Below are positions 7,829 to 16,489 of a DNA stretch of 64,000 nucleotides, piece after piece (the first letter of the stretch is position 1; each line of letters opens with the position of its first letter). The notes beneath the pieces are model-generated. The model ran no database searches. It was not told the origin of the DNA and saw only the letters and a list, made by a program, of their open reading frames with translations. A program made the translations under genes and the position numbers. The stretch comes from Polyangiaceae bacterium. Lineage in GTDB: Bacteria; Myxococcota_A; Polyangia; Polyangiales; Polyangiaceae. The DNA is taken from NCBI GenBank assembly GCA_016712345.1, contig JADJRH010000011.1, forward strand, positions 4,092,001 through 4,156,000, given 5' to 3'.

Positions 7829-10255
7829 TCACAATTCTGCGCCCTCTGTATAAGAAACCAAACCCTGCGAGCCCTGTTTTTCAACTATCATGGCAATGTG
7901 CTCGCGCAAGAAACCCGCATCTGCCAAAGTCCGGGCAACAAAGTCATTGTTCGATGCCGGCAGTATGGCTGTCGTGGGCCGGCGCATCTCGTAAGTGCAT
8001 TCGTCTAAGAGGGTGTCCAGCAGCGCTTTTAGGTCTGATCCGTTGCGGAAGATCACCAGACTGTATGGGCTCCTTTCCATCAAAACAAGCAACTTGTGGG
8101 CAACCACGTTGGGCCCCGGTGTCTCTGCTTCCACTGCCAATTTGACTGTGGCGATGGCCATCCCAACCGTCGCGAGGCCAAGTCCTATCGCTTGAATGTG
8201 AGGAACGGGAACGCCTACTAGCGCATAAAGGTTACCAACCAACATGATCGCACTTCCTGAAACACCAAATGCGGCACTGGCAATACCCAGCGCGTCCTTG
8301 TCGCGGGTAGCAATACCCAATTGGTAGGCAGAGCAAATTGTTCCCAGGAACGACGACAGGATTCCGACCTTCAGGCCGAAGCGGCTGACCGCCGAAATAG
8401 TCGACTCGAAAGATGCAAGTCTACCCAGGTCCAGTCGAATACGAATCCACTGCACAGCCGCCTGCCCAAGCTTGGTTGTGACAGCCACATCACCAACGCC
8501 GGCGATGAACGTTGGCACCTGACCCGCGAGGCCAAGAACGTCCATCAGCATGACATCAAATGGCTTTCCGGCCTTGGCATCCTCGTTTGCAGCCCGAATG
8601 GCCGCAATCAACCCCACCAGCTGAACGAGCAATAGAGCGCCCTTCCACATGGGGGTGCCTTGACGGCCGGCGCTGGTTTCATCGAGGAACTGCTCCTGAG
8701 ACTCGCGCATTAGGTTAACGTCGCGGGTGTGGATGGCGCGCGTGAGCTTCTCCACCATGCTCTTGGTGGGAGGAATACCCGGTGTCATCCGCTTGATCGT
8801 ATCGTTTAGCAGCTTCGTCGCTGCTGCGTCGTCTAGCCCCGAACCTTTTTGCAACCCCCAGATAAGCTTGAACCAACACTCGGCCTGCACAACGGCAATG
8901 TACAAACTGGGAGGGCCAGCCAGGTTACCCACCAGGTTGGCCCCAATAGACGTAAGCTGACTTATGCCAGCCGCCATATTTTGTCTTCCGTACAGTGAGA
9001 AAACGGCCTCCAGAAACGTAGCATCACGAATATCACCGATGGTCAGAACAGGGGCCTCTGAAACGTTTCTGAGTGCCTCGTCCAGGGCAACCTGAAACAC
9101 GTCGTCGATGCCGGTTTCCTGAAGCACCGCAATCGCATCGACCAAGACCGCGGCAAGTCGTTTTTTCTTGTCTTCATATGTACCCAGCAGCGTCAACTTT
9201 TTCTCTATGACACCGCGGGCGAACTTCCCGGCTCTCCCGGCGGCACCGGAGTCACTTAGCAATCGATCTGCCAGATCTTTCGCGAGCCGCTTAATTTCGT
9301 GTGCGACGTCATCTGAAGCACCCAGCTCTCGCTTCAGGACCACGCGGACTTCCGCGGGGAGCGAAGTGTCTGCCATTAACTCGGGAAGGCGGAACGCATG
9401 AATCGCATCTGACACACCCTTTTCGAGCTTTCGTGCACGTGCCAACCTCGCAGCTGATTCATCCGAAATTCGAGTTGTATTGGTACAAGTCTCAACTAAT
9501 ACCCGAAACGCGGTTACCTTTCTCATAAGCGCCAAAAGGTGCTCCATGGCGGCCGCGCTTTGCTTCAGCAAATAGGCAATCCTGTCTGCGGTCCACCGAA
9601 TGGTTGATATATCCGCATCAAGCAGCGTTAGCACCGGGTCGGGCGGCACCACCTTTTGCACGCTCGCCCCCGGTTTTGCTGCCACCACAACCGGCACGGG
9701 CGCCAAAACGGGTATGTATCGAATGCGCTTTACCACCCCTGGGGTTTCGGTTTTCCAGGTAGAAACGGCGCTCGTTGACAACATTGACAACAGGTCTGTT
9801 TTAGAATTTGCGTGAAAACCTTCCCAACTAAACGTACCACTTGTAATGGTGGCAAATCGGTATTCTGTGTTTTCCCAATAATCAAACAACAGGAGCGCCA
9901 CTCTATTGCGTTCAGCGGTGCTCATCTTGTCAATGTTGTAATAAGCGTCCGGGTATTTGGTGCTGTTTGTGGCTTTGAGTTTCTTGCATAGCTCGGCCAG
10001 CGTTTTTGCATCTTGCGCCGCGGCAGGCACCGGCTCCCACACCTGACCGTCGGCCAGTTCAAACCGACTGACAGTGAGCATTTTTTTCCCCAGTCCAATG
10101 GGTAGGGTTACCGTGGCGCCGCCCTGTAGCCCTTTAGATCCGGGGACAATGCTGCCGTCGAGTCCGTAAGGCGTGACAGGCCTACCGTTTTGCGCATCGA
10201 GCCCGTCTTTGGGAGTCCACTTATACTGAACCTTGGCGGGAATGGGCGATTTCAT
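7829..10255 (-). CDS. Putative T6SS pore-forming/membrane-active effector
   Basis: 808 residues, no signal peptide. The ATG is preceded by GGAG (10262-10265). The N-terminal ~150 residues are a globular domain (PAKVQYKWTPKDG, YGLDGSIVPG). The middle (about 200-420) is long and helical, rich in Leu/Arg/Asp and likely coiled-coil. The C-terminal half has several hydrophobic stretches: about 430-460, 545-562, 573-598, a Gly/Ala-rich region at 626-654, and a long hairpin-like stretch at 655-708. A soluble 100-residue tail follows. This topology resembles VasX/BTH_I2691-type and colicin-like T6SS effectors, which insert into the target inner membrane. The flanking PAAR, LysM and membrane-protein genes support an effector role. 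No nuclease, lipase or amidase motif was found. Confidence 0.6.
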   Translation of the reverse strand: MKSPIPAKVQYKWTPKDGLDAQNGRPVTPYGLDGSIVPGSKGLQGGATVTLPIGLGKKMLTVSRFELADGQVWEPVPAAAQDAKTLAELCKKLKATNSTKYPDAYYNIDKMSTAERNRVALLLFDYWENTEYRFATITSGTFSWEGFHANSKTDLLSMLSTSAVSTWKTETPGVVKRIRYIPVLAPVPVVVAAKPGASVQKVVPPDPVLTLLDADISTIRWTADRIAYLLKQSAAAMEHLLALMRKVTAFRVLVETCTNTTRISDESAARLARARKLEKGVSDAIHAFRLPELMADTSLPAEVRVVLKRELGASDDVAHEIKRLAKDLADRLLSDSGAAGRAGKFARGVIEKKLTLLGTYEDKKKRLAAVLVDAIAVLQETGIDDVFQVALDEALRNVSEAPVLTIGDIRDATFLEAVFSLYGRQNMAAGISQLTSIGANLVGNLAGPPSLYIAVVQAECWFKLIWGLQKGSGLDDAAATKLLNDTIKRMTPGIPPTKSMVEKLTRAIHTRDVNLMRESQEQFLDETSAGRQGTPMWKGALLLVQLVGLIAAIRAANEDAKAGKPFDVMLMDVLGLAGQVPTFIAGVGDVAVTTKLGQAAVQWIRIRLDLGRLASFESTISAVSRFGLKVGILSSFLGTICSAYQLGIATRDKDALGIASAAFGVSGSAIMLVGNLYALVGVPVPHIQAIGLGLATVGMAIATVKLAVEAETPGPNVVAHKLLVLMERSPYSLVIFRNGSDLKALLDTLLDECTYEMRRPTTAILPASNNDFVARTLADAGFLREHIAMIVEKQGSQGLVSYTEGAEL

Positions 10256-10311
10256 GGCGCGCTCCGAAAACCTTACCAGTCCAAAAATCTGACTGCGTGA
10301 AACTGATTCGG

Positions 10312-10956
10312 CTAAGTGCCGTGTACACCTTCAAGCGCTTCGAGCGTGGCGGCATCGAGCGCACCTGTTTCTTCTAGCCCTTTCAAGCGCTGAAAACGCA
10401 GCACGGCGAGCGCCAGGTCGGCGTCGCGGTTGCCCATATCACTCTCTGCGAAATACCCGAGATGGGCGAGGCGCTGCATCGCTCCGGTCATCTCGTCGGC
10501 AGGGTCAAGGTCGCCCACGCGCACATGAAAAATGAGGTTTAAATCTGGGAATAACACCGGCACTTCACGGTGAGTAACAGGCACTTTGAACGAAACCTTA
10601 CCGTCACCGTCCGATGTTCCAGAGTTGGGCCTGACGCCGGGCACATCAATGGTAAACGCCGCATTGGCAATTGGCTTTTCGTCCATGTCATGAAAAGCCA
10701 AGTTCACGTCTACCATTGGAATAGACCCCTTGTATCGGTTGGTGCCGCCCGATGTGAAAGGGAGGCCTTCTTTGGGTGTGACGGGAAGGTACAACACGTC
10801 ACCGGGCGCTAACATATCGCCGCTTTTTCGCGCGGATTTAAGTGCGCTGTTTAACTCATGATCCCAAACAGCCTCCGCATCGAACGCGTAAATGAAGGCC
10901 AGTTTGCTGAGGTAGTCGCCCTGTTTCACTACGTACGGTTTCAACTTGTCGACCAT
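10312..10956 (-). CDS. LysM / transthyretin-like / peptidoglycan-binding protein of T6SS cluster
   Basis: 214 residues without a signal peptide. Residues about 6-55 are a LysM motif (KPYVVKQGDYLSKLAFIYAF, GDVLYLP). Residues about 80-150 are a beta-sandwich of the type VDVNLAFHDMDEKPIANAAF...GTSDGDGKVSFKV, like the VgrG tail. The last ~55 residues match the PG_binding_1 helical repeat (LAHLGYFAESD...AVLRFQRLKGLEETGALDAATLEALEG). Proteins of this layout often sit beside PAAR/VgrG genes and probably ride with the spike or dock effector cargo onto cell wall. The gene lies 56 bases upstream of the effector and 47 bases downstream of the helical-domain gene. A GTGTACAC word overlaps its 3' end. Confidence 0.75.
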   Translation of the reverse strand: MVDKLKPYVVKQGDYLSKLAFIYAFDAEAVWDHELNSALKSARKSGDMLAPGDVLYLPVTPKEGLPFTSGGTNRYKGSIPMVDVNLAFHDMDEKPIANAAFTIDVPGVRPNSGTSDGDGKVSFKVPVTHREVPVLFPDLNLIFHVRVGDLDPADEMTGAMQRLAHLGYFAESDMGNRDADLALAVLRFQRLKGLEETGALDAATLEALEGVHGT

Positions 10957-11003
10957 GATTCAACTATCTACGTGATGGTGTGTTTCGAAGACCGCCGGCC
11001 CGC

Positions 11004-12257
11004 TCATTTTTTACCCGTCAGACTGGTCATCACCAGTCGAGTGTAAGCCATTTGATATGCCTTGGTCCACTCCGTTTCTACCTGGGGAGATGCTGCGCGC
11101 TGCGCGGAAATCTGTTGATCGAGCGCCTTTTTGCCTTCAGCATTGAGACCGCGTGACGAAAGCACGGCCTCCGATGCGGCGGGGCGAAATGCCAACTCCG
11201 CGCAAAGAGTGGCATGCTCTACAAGGGACAGAGGGCGCCGCTCCACCGGCGTTTCAGGCACATCAAAGGGTAAGTTGGGGCTTGGCGCGGCACCGTCGGC
11301 GAGGGGTAAGGTTTCACCAATCGCGGGGCGCGCGGACTGCGGTGACGCCGCTTTTACTTCCACTTTTTTGGCTGAGTCAAATGGGGTGATCGCCAACTTG
11401 GAAAGCTCAAACACCGCCACCGTTTCACCGCTTTGTTGCGGTGGTGGGCGTGGCGGCTCTTTTTCAACCGAGGCCGCGGGCGGCGCATTGGCGTGAAACG
11501 GCAGCGGTCCACCCGTGGGTAGGTAAAAGACGGGTGACGTGCTGTCAGGCCTTTGATTTTGCGCGTACGACGGCAGGTTGCGATTGGACGGGGGTAGATT
11601 GGCAGGCCCTTTGAGTGCGGGCGCGAGCGGAGGCGCGGGCACGGGAGGCTCGCGAAGGTACGACGGCGTGGCCGCTACCACGTTTACCTCGGGTAGATCG
11701 CCCGCGGCTGACAACTCGTTGAGGGAAGGCTCTTCAGGGGTGCTTATTGCCACCTTTTTGACCGTCCACGGAAAAGGTCGCAGCTTGCCCGGTTCCACAC
11801 TTATTTTGGCGGGCATTTTTGCCGTGGGTAGAACTTCAGCCGCACGCTTTGAGAGCGCTGGATCAGTCTTGAGGGCTTTCTCCCAACGGCGGCCGAGCCT
11901 ACCCACATCAACCAAGGTTAACCCCGTGGCTTGCAACATTTGACCGGCGGAAGGACTTGCCGCCCACTCTTTGGTAAACCCAAGCCACGCGCCGATATCA
12001 CTATCCAACGGCTTGACCCCACGTTTGAGCCAATCTTCCGCTTCAGCGCGTTTGGTTTGATACTCCAAAAACACCTTCCCATCCCCGCGGGCGTCGGCCA
12101 CAAGCGTTTGTTTCCAGTACAAATCAGCTTGATGGTAGGTTGCGGCATCCACCCCTTCTTGCGCAAACACCTCGTCAATGGGGTAGCCGTCGCTCAAGGC
12201 CGCGGCAATCCCGGCATACTGCTCCAGGGTAAGCGAGGTGGTGTTGGGCACAATCAT
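11004..12257 (-). CDS. Helical-domain/Pro-rich T6SS-associated protein
   Basis: 417 residues, cytoplasmic. The N-terminus (about 8-75, LTLEQYAGIAAAL...EVFAQEGVDAATYHQADLYWKQ) and the C-terminus (about 340-412, LSLVEHATLCAELAFRP...VLSSRGLNAEGKKALDQQ) are two copies of a similar helical domain. A Pro/Ala-rich, probably disordered linker separates them, with more helices at 75-160. The start overlaps the PAAR stop by 4 bases (ATGA), so it is translationally coupled to PAAR. Proteins with such repeats next to PAAR in related bacteria suggest a loading adaptor between spike and cargo. No Pfam family is claimed. Confidence 0.6.
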   Translation of the reverse strand: MIVPNTTSLTLEQYAGIAAALSDGYPIDEVFAQEGVDAATYHQADLYWKQTLVADARGDGKVFLEYQTKRAEAEDWLKRGVKPLDSDIGAWLGFTKEWAASPSAGQMLQATGLTLVDVGRLGRRWEKALKTDPALSKRAAEVLPTAKMPAKISVEPGKLRPFPWTVKKVAISTPEEPSLNELSAAGDLPEVNVVAATPSYLREPPVPAPPLAPALKGPANLPPSNRNLPSYAQNQRPDSTSPVFYLPTGGPLPFHANAPPAASVEKEPPRPPPQQSGETVAVFELSKLAITPFDSAKKVEVKAASPQSARPAIGETLPLADGAAPSPNLPFDVPETPVERRPLSLVEHATLCAELAFRPAASEAVLSSRGLNAEGKKALDQQISAQRAASPQVETEWTKAYQMAYTRLVMTSLTGKK

Positions 12258-12646
12258 CCAATAAGAACCGTACCATTGGCAATAACCGACCCGCCCGGCG
12301 TGTCTGAGGGGTCATTGCAAGTCATTGCGGGGTCACCCAACCTGGCGGCGGCCTTCCCATCAAAAAAAACGGAAACACTGCCGTTGTGTACACTTGCCTT
12401 GTTTGAGGGTGGGGTTTGAAAAGGCCCGGCGGGCGCTGTGTGCGCCGGCTCGTTTTGTGCGGTGCTGCCTTTTACTGCCGCCGGCTTGTTATCGATAAAC
12501 ACTTTGGGCGACAGGTCGCCCGACAGCTTGCCACTGAAGGGCAACGGCGTTGGGGTGGGCACCGCGCCGTTGGCCGAAGGAACCATCACCACATGCACGT
12601 CGATCGCTACAACTTGATCGCCTTCTTTTGCAGCCGGCTGACCCAT
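12254..12646 (-). CDS. PAAR-domain spike tip protein
   Basis: The ATG at 12646 (MGQPAAKEGDQVVAIDVHVVM) gives 130 residues; a longer frame to 12709 adds an unlikely Cys/Arg-rich N-terminus. The sequence has PAAR features: an early GQPAAKEGD, VFIDNKPAAVKGS, a VHNGSVSVFFDGKAAARLGDP block and a terminal GGSVIANGTVLIG. PAAR proteins sharpen the VgrG spike through a metal-bound cone and tether cargo. It is the first gene of the operon PAAR, helical adaptor, LysM protein, effector, membrane protein. The FG-GAP gene diverges from it across about 154 bases. Confidence 0.85.
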   Translation of the reverse strand: MGQPAAKEGDQVVAIDVHVVMVPSANGAVPTPTPLPFSGKLSGDLSPKVFIDNKPAAVKGSTAQNEPAHTAPAGPFQTPPSNKASVHNGSVSVFFDGKAAARLGDPAMTCNDPSDTPGGSVIANGTVLIG

Positions 12647-12800
12647 GGTTTTGAGAATACACCGGCGTTTCGACTGGATGCAAGCGCGGTTACACCTTGC
12701 TCGCATCATTCGTTGATCGTTTCACCCCGCGTTTCGTTAGACCCATATCGGGCTCCACTTGGCATGTTCCAAAAGGCGCCAAGCCTGCTATTGTGCACGT

Positions 12801-14399
12801 ATGATGCGCCCGGTTTGCTGTCTGCTTTTGTGTACACTCTTGTCGGCATGCAATTCCGACCCTTCCACCGGTACCGGCGGGGCCGACTCAACAACCACTA
12901 CAGAAACCATTCAGTGTGACCCTCCCTCACCGGGCTCAAAAGTTCCTTTTGTAGATGTCACGGATGAGTGGAACTTAACGTTTGAGCATCACGCTACTAC
13001 GGAGTTTTGCGATATTACCGACACGGTGGGTGGGCCCGGAGTTTGCGCATTCGACGCCGACGGCGACGGCGATGTGGACTTGTACTTTTTGGACAGAGAA
13101 GGTTTTCCCAACAAGCTCTATCGAAACGACGGGCAAACGTTCACCGACGTGACAGAAGGTTCGGGCGCGGGCCTCACGGACGACTCGCATGCGTGCCTCG
13201 CGTTTGACTACGACGGCGATGGTGATTTGGACTTGTTCGTCGGGAACAGCGGGCCTGACAAATTGCTCAAAAACACAGGCGGTGTGTTTGAGGATGTGAC
13301 GGAAGAGCTGGGTCTCATTGAAACGGGTTATACAACCACCGCAACCGCCGCAGACATTGATGTGGACGGCGATCTTGACTTGTTTGTGGGTCACTTGGTA
13401 ACGCCAGAAACATGCCCGGCGGGGTTTTGTTCACCCACACCAAAGGCGTGTGAGGCCGAGACCAACATGCTTTGGGTAAACACCGGCGGAATGTTTATCA
13501 ACGAGAGCGACGCGCGCGGGATCACCCATCAAGAACCTACCCTCGCCTCGCTCTTTTTTGACTTTGACTCAGACGGCGACGTTGACCTGTTTGTCGGCAA
13601 CGACATTGGCAGCAAAAACCCCGACCGTTTGTATAAAAACGACGGAACAGGCCATTTTAAAGACGCCGCGCAGGGGTTGGGGCTGGAGCTGTACGGCACC
13701 GACACCATGGGAATTGACGTGGGCGACGCCGACGGTGACGGTAAGGTTGACATTGTAATGACCGATTTTGAGCTTCAACCCACGCGCCTCATCACTTGTA
13801 AAGACCCTGTTTTGCCGTGCGATATGGTGGGTATCAACCAGGAGAGTACACAAACGGTCAAGTGGGGTATTGCCCTGGCCGACTTTGACCACGACACCGA
13901 TCTCGACATTTTTCACACCGGCGGTCATGTGAATGTGCCTGTCGACCATGCGGGAGATCTGCATCAGCTCCATTGGAACGACGAGGAGGGATTTTTCACC
14001 TACCATGTGCCGTCCGAGGGTGAAGCGCTTGCCGAGCGTCACTTGGGTAGAGGGGCCGCATTTGCCGATCTCGATGGAGATCTCGATCTTGACATTGTGA
14101 TCGCCAATGCCGATCGTCCGGCACAAATTCTACTCAACCAAGCCGCCGGTGGGCACGCGCTGCTCGTTCAACTCGACAGCCTTTCCGCAGGTGCCCGCGT
14201 CACTGTGCAATCGGGCGGCACGTCGCGAACGGAACATGCGCTCGTCGGCGGGAGCTACGCAGGCTCCAGCGATCCACGTGTACACTTTGGTTTGGGCAAC
14301 ACCTGCGCTGTGGACGTGCTCGTGCAATGGCCTGGAGGCGCTGAAAAACAGATCAAAGGCGTTTCAACCGGGCAAAGCCTGCTCGTCGTGCGCGATTAA
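12801..14399 (+). CDS. FG-GAP/VCBS repeat lipoprotein, CRTAC1-like
   Basis: The ATG at 12801 starts a lipoprotein signal (MRPVCCLLLCTLLSAC); a TTG further upstream is rejected. The mature part has repeated Ca-binding DxDxDG motifs of integrin-like propeller blades: FDADGDGDVDLYF, FDYDGDGDLDLFVG, IDVDGDLDLFVG, FDSDGDVDLFVG, GDADGDGKVDIV and DLDGDLDLDIV. The C-terminal ~90 residues fit the ASPIC/UnbV domain (GARVTVQSGG, VHFGLGNTCAVDVLVQWPGG). It is probably anchored on the cell surface and stabilised by calcium. GTGTACAC words lie in the signal-peptide region and near the C-terminus. Confidence 0.88.
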   Translation: MMRPVCCLLLCTLLSACNSDPSTGTGGADSTTTTETIQCDPPSPGSKVPFVDVTDEWNLTFEHHATTEFCDITDTVGGPGVCAFDADGDGDVDLYFLDREGFPNKLYRNDGQTFTDVTEGSGAGLTDDSHACLAFDYDGDGDLDLFVGNSGPDKLLKNTGGVFEDVTEELGLIETGYTTTATAADIDVDGDLDLFVGHLVTPETCPAGFCSPTPKACEAETNMLWVNTGGMFINESDARGITHQEPTLASLFFDFDSDGDVDLFVGNDIGSKNPDRLYKNDGTGHFKDAAQGLGLELYGTDTMGIDVGDADGDGKVDIVMTDFELQPTRLITCKDPVLPCDMVGINQESTQTVKWGIALADFDHDTDLDIFHTGGHVNVPVDHAGDLHQLHWNDEEGFFTYHVPSEGEALAERHLGRGAAFADLDGDLDLDIVIANADRPAQILLNQAAGGHALLVQLDSLSAGARVTVQSGGTSRTEHALVGGSYAGSSDPRVHFGLGNTCAVDVLVQWPGGAEKQIKGVSTGQSLLVVRD

Positions 14400-14524
14400 T
14401 CGCCGCTTTTTGGGGGGGCGCGCCGCGATGGGTTTGACGGCCGCGCAGTGTCTCGGTATAGGCGGCGGGCGGCTTCAGCGGGCGTTGGCTCCATGTCGCC
14501 GTGACTACCTCTTCCAAGGACGCC

Positions 14525-16249
14525 ATGCGTTACAGTCAGCTTCTCATTCCCACCCTGAAAGAAGTGCCCGCCGAAGCGATCGTTGTGTCGCATCAACTGC
14601 TCTTTCGAGCCGGGTTTATTCGCAAACTCGCCGCAGGCATTTACAACCTTTTGCCACTCGCACTGCGAACGGTACACAAAATTGAACGTATCATTCGCGA
14701 AGAGTTGGGTAGAGCGGGCGCGCAGGAATTGCTCATGCCGGCGGTTCAGCCGTCGGAGTTGTGGGAAGAATCGGGTCGCTGGCAAAAATACGGCGCCGAG
14801 CTGTTGCGCTTTCAAGACCGCAAAGGCGCATGGTTTTGCCTCGGCCCCACCCACGAAGAAGTCATTACCGATCTGGTAAAGCGCGAGGTGCGATCTTACC
14901 GTCAACTGCCTCTCAACCTTTATCAAATTCAGTCAAAATTCCGCGATGAAATCCGGCCCCGTTTCGGGCTTATGCGCGGGCGTGAATTTCTCATGAAAGA
15001 CGCCTATTCGTTTGATGCAACGGCTGAGGGGGCACACAAAAGCTACCATCAAATGTACAACGCATACCGCCGTATTTTTGAGCGCTGCGGCCTCGACTTT
15101 CGCGCGGTAGAAGCTGACACGGGCAACATCGGCGGGTCGCTCTCGCATGAGTTTCAGGTGTTGGCAGAAAGCGGCGAGGACGAGATCTTGTCCTGCGATC
15201 ACTGCACGTACGCCGCCAACGTAGAAAAGGCAGAACTCAAGGCCCGTGAGGTGACAGCGGGCGAACCTACCCACGCGGTTGAAAAGGTATCTACCCCCGG
15301 TCAAAAAACCATTGCCGAGGTGGCGGCTTTCCTCAAAGCGGCTCCGAGCGCACTCGCAAAAACCCTTCTTTTCAAGGCCGATGACAAAATCGTTGTGGTG
15401 GTTTTGCGCGGCGACCATGAGGTAAACCTTCCCAAGCTCAAGGCGCTTCTGGGTGGGGTGGAACCGGTTCTCGCTTCTGATGAAGTGGTGAGTAAGATCA
15501 CGGGCGCTCCCCCCGGATATGCCGGTCCTGTTGGTCTGGCAGGGGTTGAAGTGGTGGCCGACAACGCGCTGGCTGGTGCAACCGACCTCATTGTCGGCGC
15601 AAACGAGGCCGACACGCACTTGCGCCACGTGGCAGTGGGGCGTGACTTTACTCCTTCCAAGTTTGCCGACCTGCGCCTTGCGCGGCCGGGAGATCGCTGC
15701 CCGCGCTGCGAAGAAGGCAAATACGTTACCCATCGTGGTATAGAGGTGGGTCACGTTTTCTACTTGGGCACCAAATATTCCGTTGCCATGAACGCTCGTT
15801 TTCTAGACGACAAGGGTGAAGAGAAACCCTTTGAAATGGGCTGCTACGGCATTGGTGTTACCCGAACAATGGCCGCCGCCATTGAGCAAAATCACGATGC
15901 CGACGGTATCAAATGGCCCATTGGTATAGCGCCTTACCACGCCATGGTGGTGCCCCTTCAAATGAAAGACGCCAAGGTGGTAGAAACGGCCGAAAAAATT
16001 CAGGCCGACCTTACCGCCGCGGGTCTTGAATCGGTGCTCGACGACCGCGAAGAACGGCCTGGAATCAAGTTTAAAGATGCCGACCTCCTGGGCTTCCCGT
16101 TCCGCATCGTGATTGGACAAAAGGGTTTGGCCGGCGGCACGGTAGAACTCAAGCGCCGCGGCTCAGCGGAAGTATTAAACCTGTCTCCTCAAGACGCCGT
16201 GGCCCACATTCAAAAGGCTGTTGCGGCCGAACTCCAAAAGAGCGCGTAG
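14525..16249 (+). CDS. proS: Prolyl-tRNA synthetase
   Basis: The start at 14525 (MRYSQLLIPTLKEVP) is set by AGGA at 14517-14520 and by the family N-terminus; a GTG eight codons upstream is less likely. The 574-residue class II synthetase has motif 1 near IIREELGRAGAQELLMPAV, motif 2 FRDEIRPRFGLMRGREFLMKD, a YbaK-like editing insert (KTIAEVAAFLK...LAKTLLFKADDKIVVVVLRGDHEVN) and motif 3 GCYGIGVTRTMAAAIEQ, followed by the anticodon-binding domain. It charges tRNA-Pro and clears mischarged Ala-tRNA-Pro. The stop codon forms the edge of a long inverted repeat. Confidence 0.98.
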   Translation: MRYSQLLIPTLKEVPAEAIVVSHQLLFRAGFIRKLAAGIYNLLPLALRTVHKIERIIREELGRAGAQELLMPAVQPSELWEESGRWQKYGAELLRFQDRKGAWFCLGPTHEEVITDLVKREVRSYRQLPLNLYQIQSKFRDEIRPRFGLMRGREFLMKDAYSFDATAEGAHKSYHQMYNAYRRIFERCGLDFRAVEADTGNIGGSLSHEFQVLAESGEDEILSCDHCTYAANVEKAELKAREVTAGEPTHAVEKVSTPGQKTIAEVAAFLKAAPSALAKTLLFKADDKIVVVVLRGDHEVNLPKLKALLGGVEPVLASDEVVSKITGAPPGYAGPVGLAGVEVVADNALAGATDLIVGANEADTHLRHVAVGRDFTPSKFADLRLARPGDRCPRCEEGKYVTHRGIEVGHVFYLGTKYSVAMNARFLDDKGEEKPFEMGCYGIGVTRTMAAAIEQNHDADGIKWPIGIAPYHAMVVPLQMKDAKVVETAEKIQADLTAAGLESVLDDREERPGIKFKDADLLGFPFRIVIGQKGLAGGTVELKRRGSAEVLNLSPQDAVAHIQKAVAAELQKSA

Positions 16250-16392
16250 GTGGCTGGTGTTTTTCTACTGCGCGCCCCGCTGACGCGTCCTCGCTGCGCT
16301 TCCGGTGCTCAAATACACAGAGTATGTTCCGCTCCGGGTCTCGCTCGGACGCGTGATCGGGGCTGCTCGTGACGAAAAACACCAGCCACCTA
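16247..16392. repeat. 146-bp long imperfect inverted repeat (MITE/REP-like hairpin)
   Basis: The outer arms are exact over 19 bases: TAGGTGGCTGGTGTTTTTC (16247-16265) against its complement at 16374-16392. An inner pair, GCCCCGCTGACGCGTCC and GGACGCGTGATCGGGGC, matches with three mismatches. The left arm begins with the proS stop codon. It could be a non-autonomous mobile hairpin that landed at the gene end, or a long terminator-like structure; there is no T-tract after the right arm. No second copy was found in the window. Confidence 0.75.
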
Positions 16393-16489
16393 GCGCCGCA
16401 TTCCACTCTCATCGTCCTTCCACGCCGGCCGAATAACGAGTAACGTGGCCGGTTGTTCTCTTGTTCTCTCTTGTTTTGGAGGTTATCGC

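Noticed and set aside
16247..16392. Possible insertion sequence
   Set aside because: No transposase frame fits in 146 bp and target-site duplication cannot be shown.
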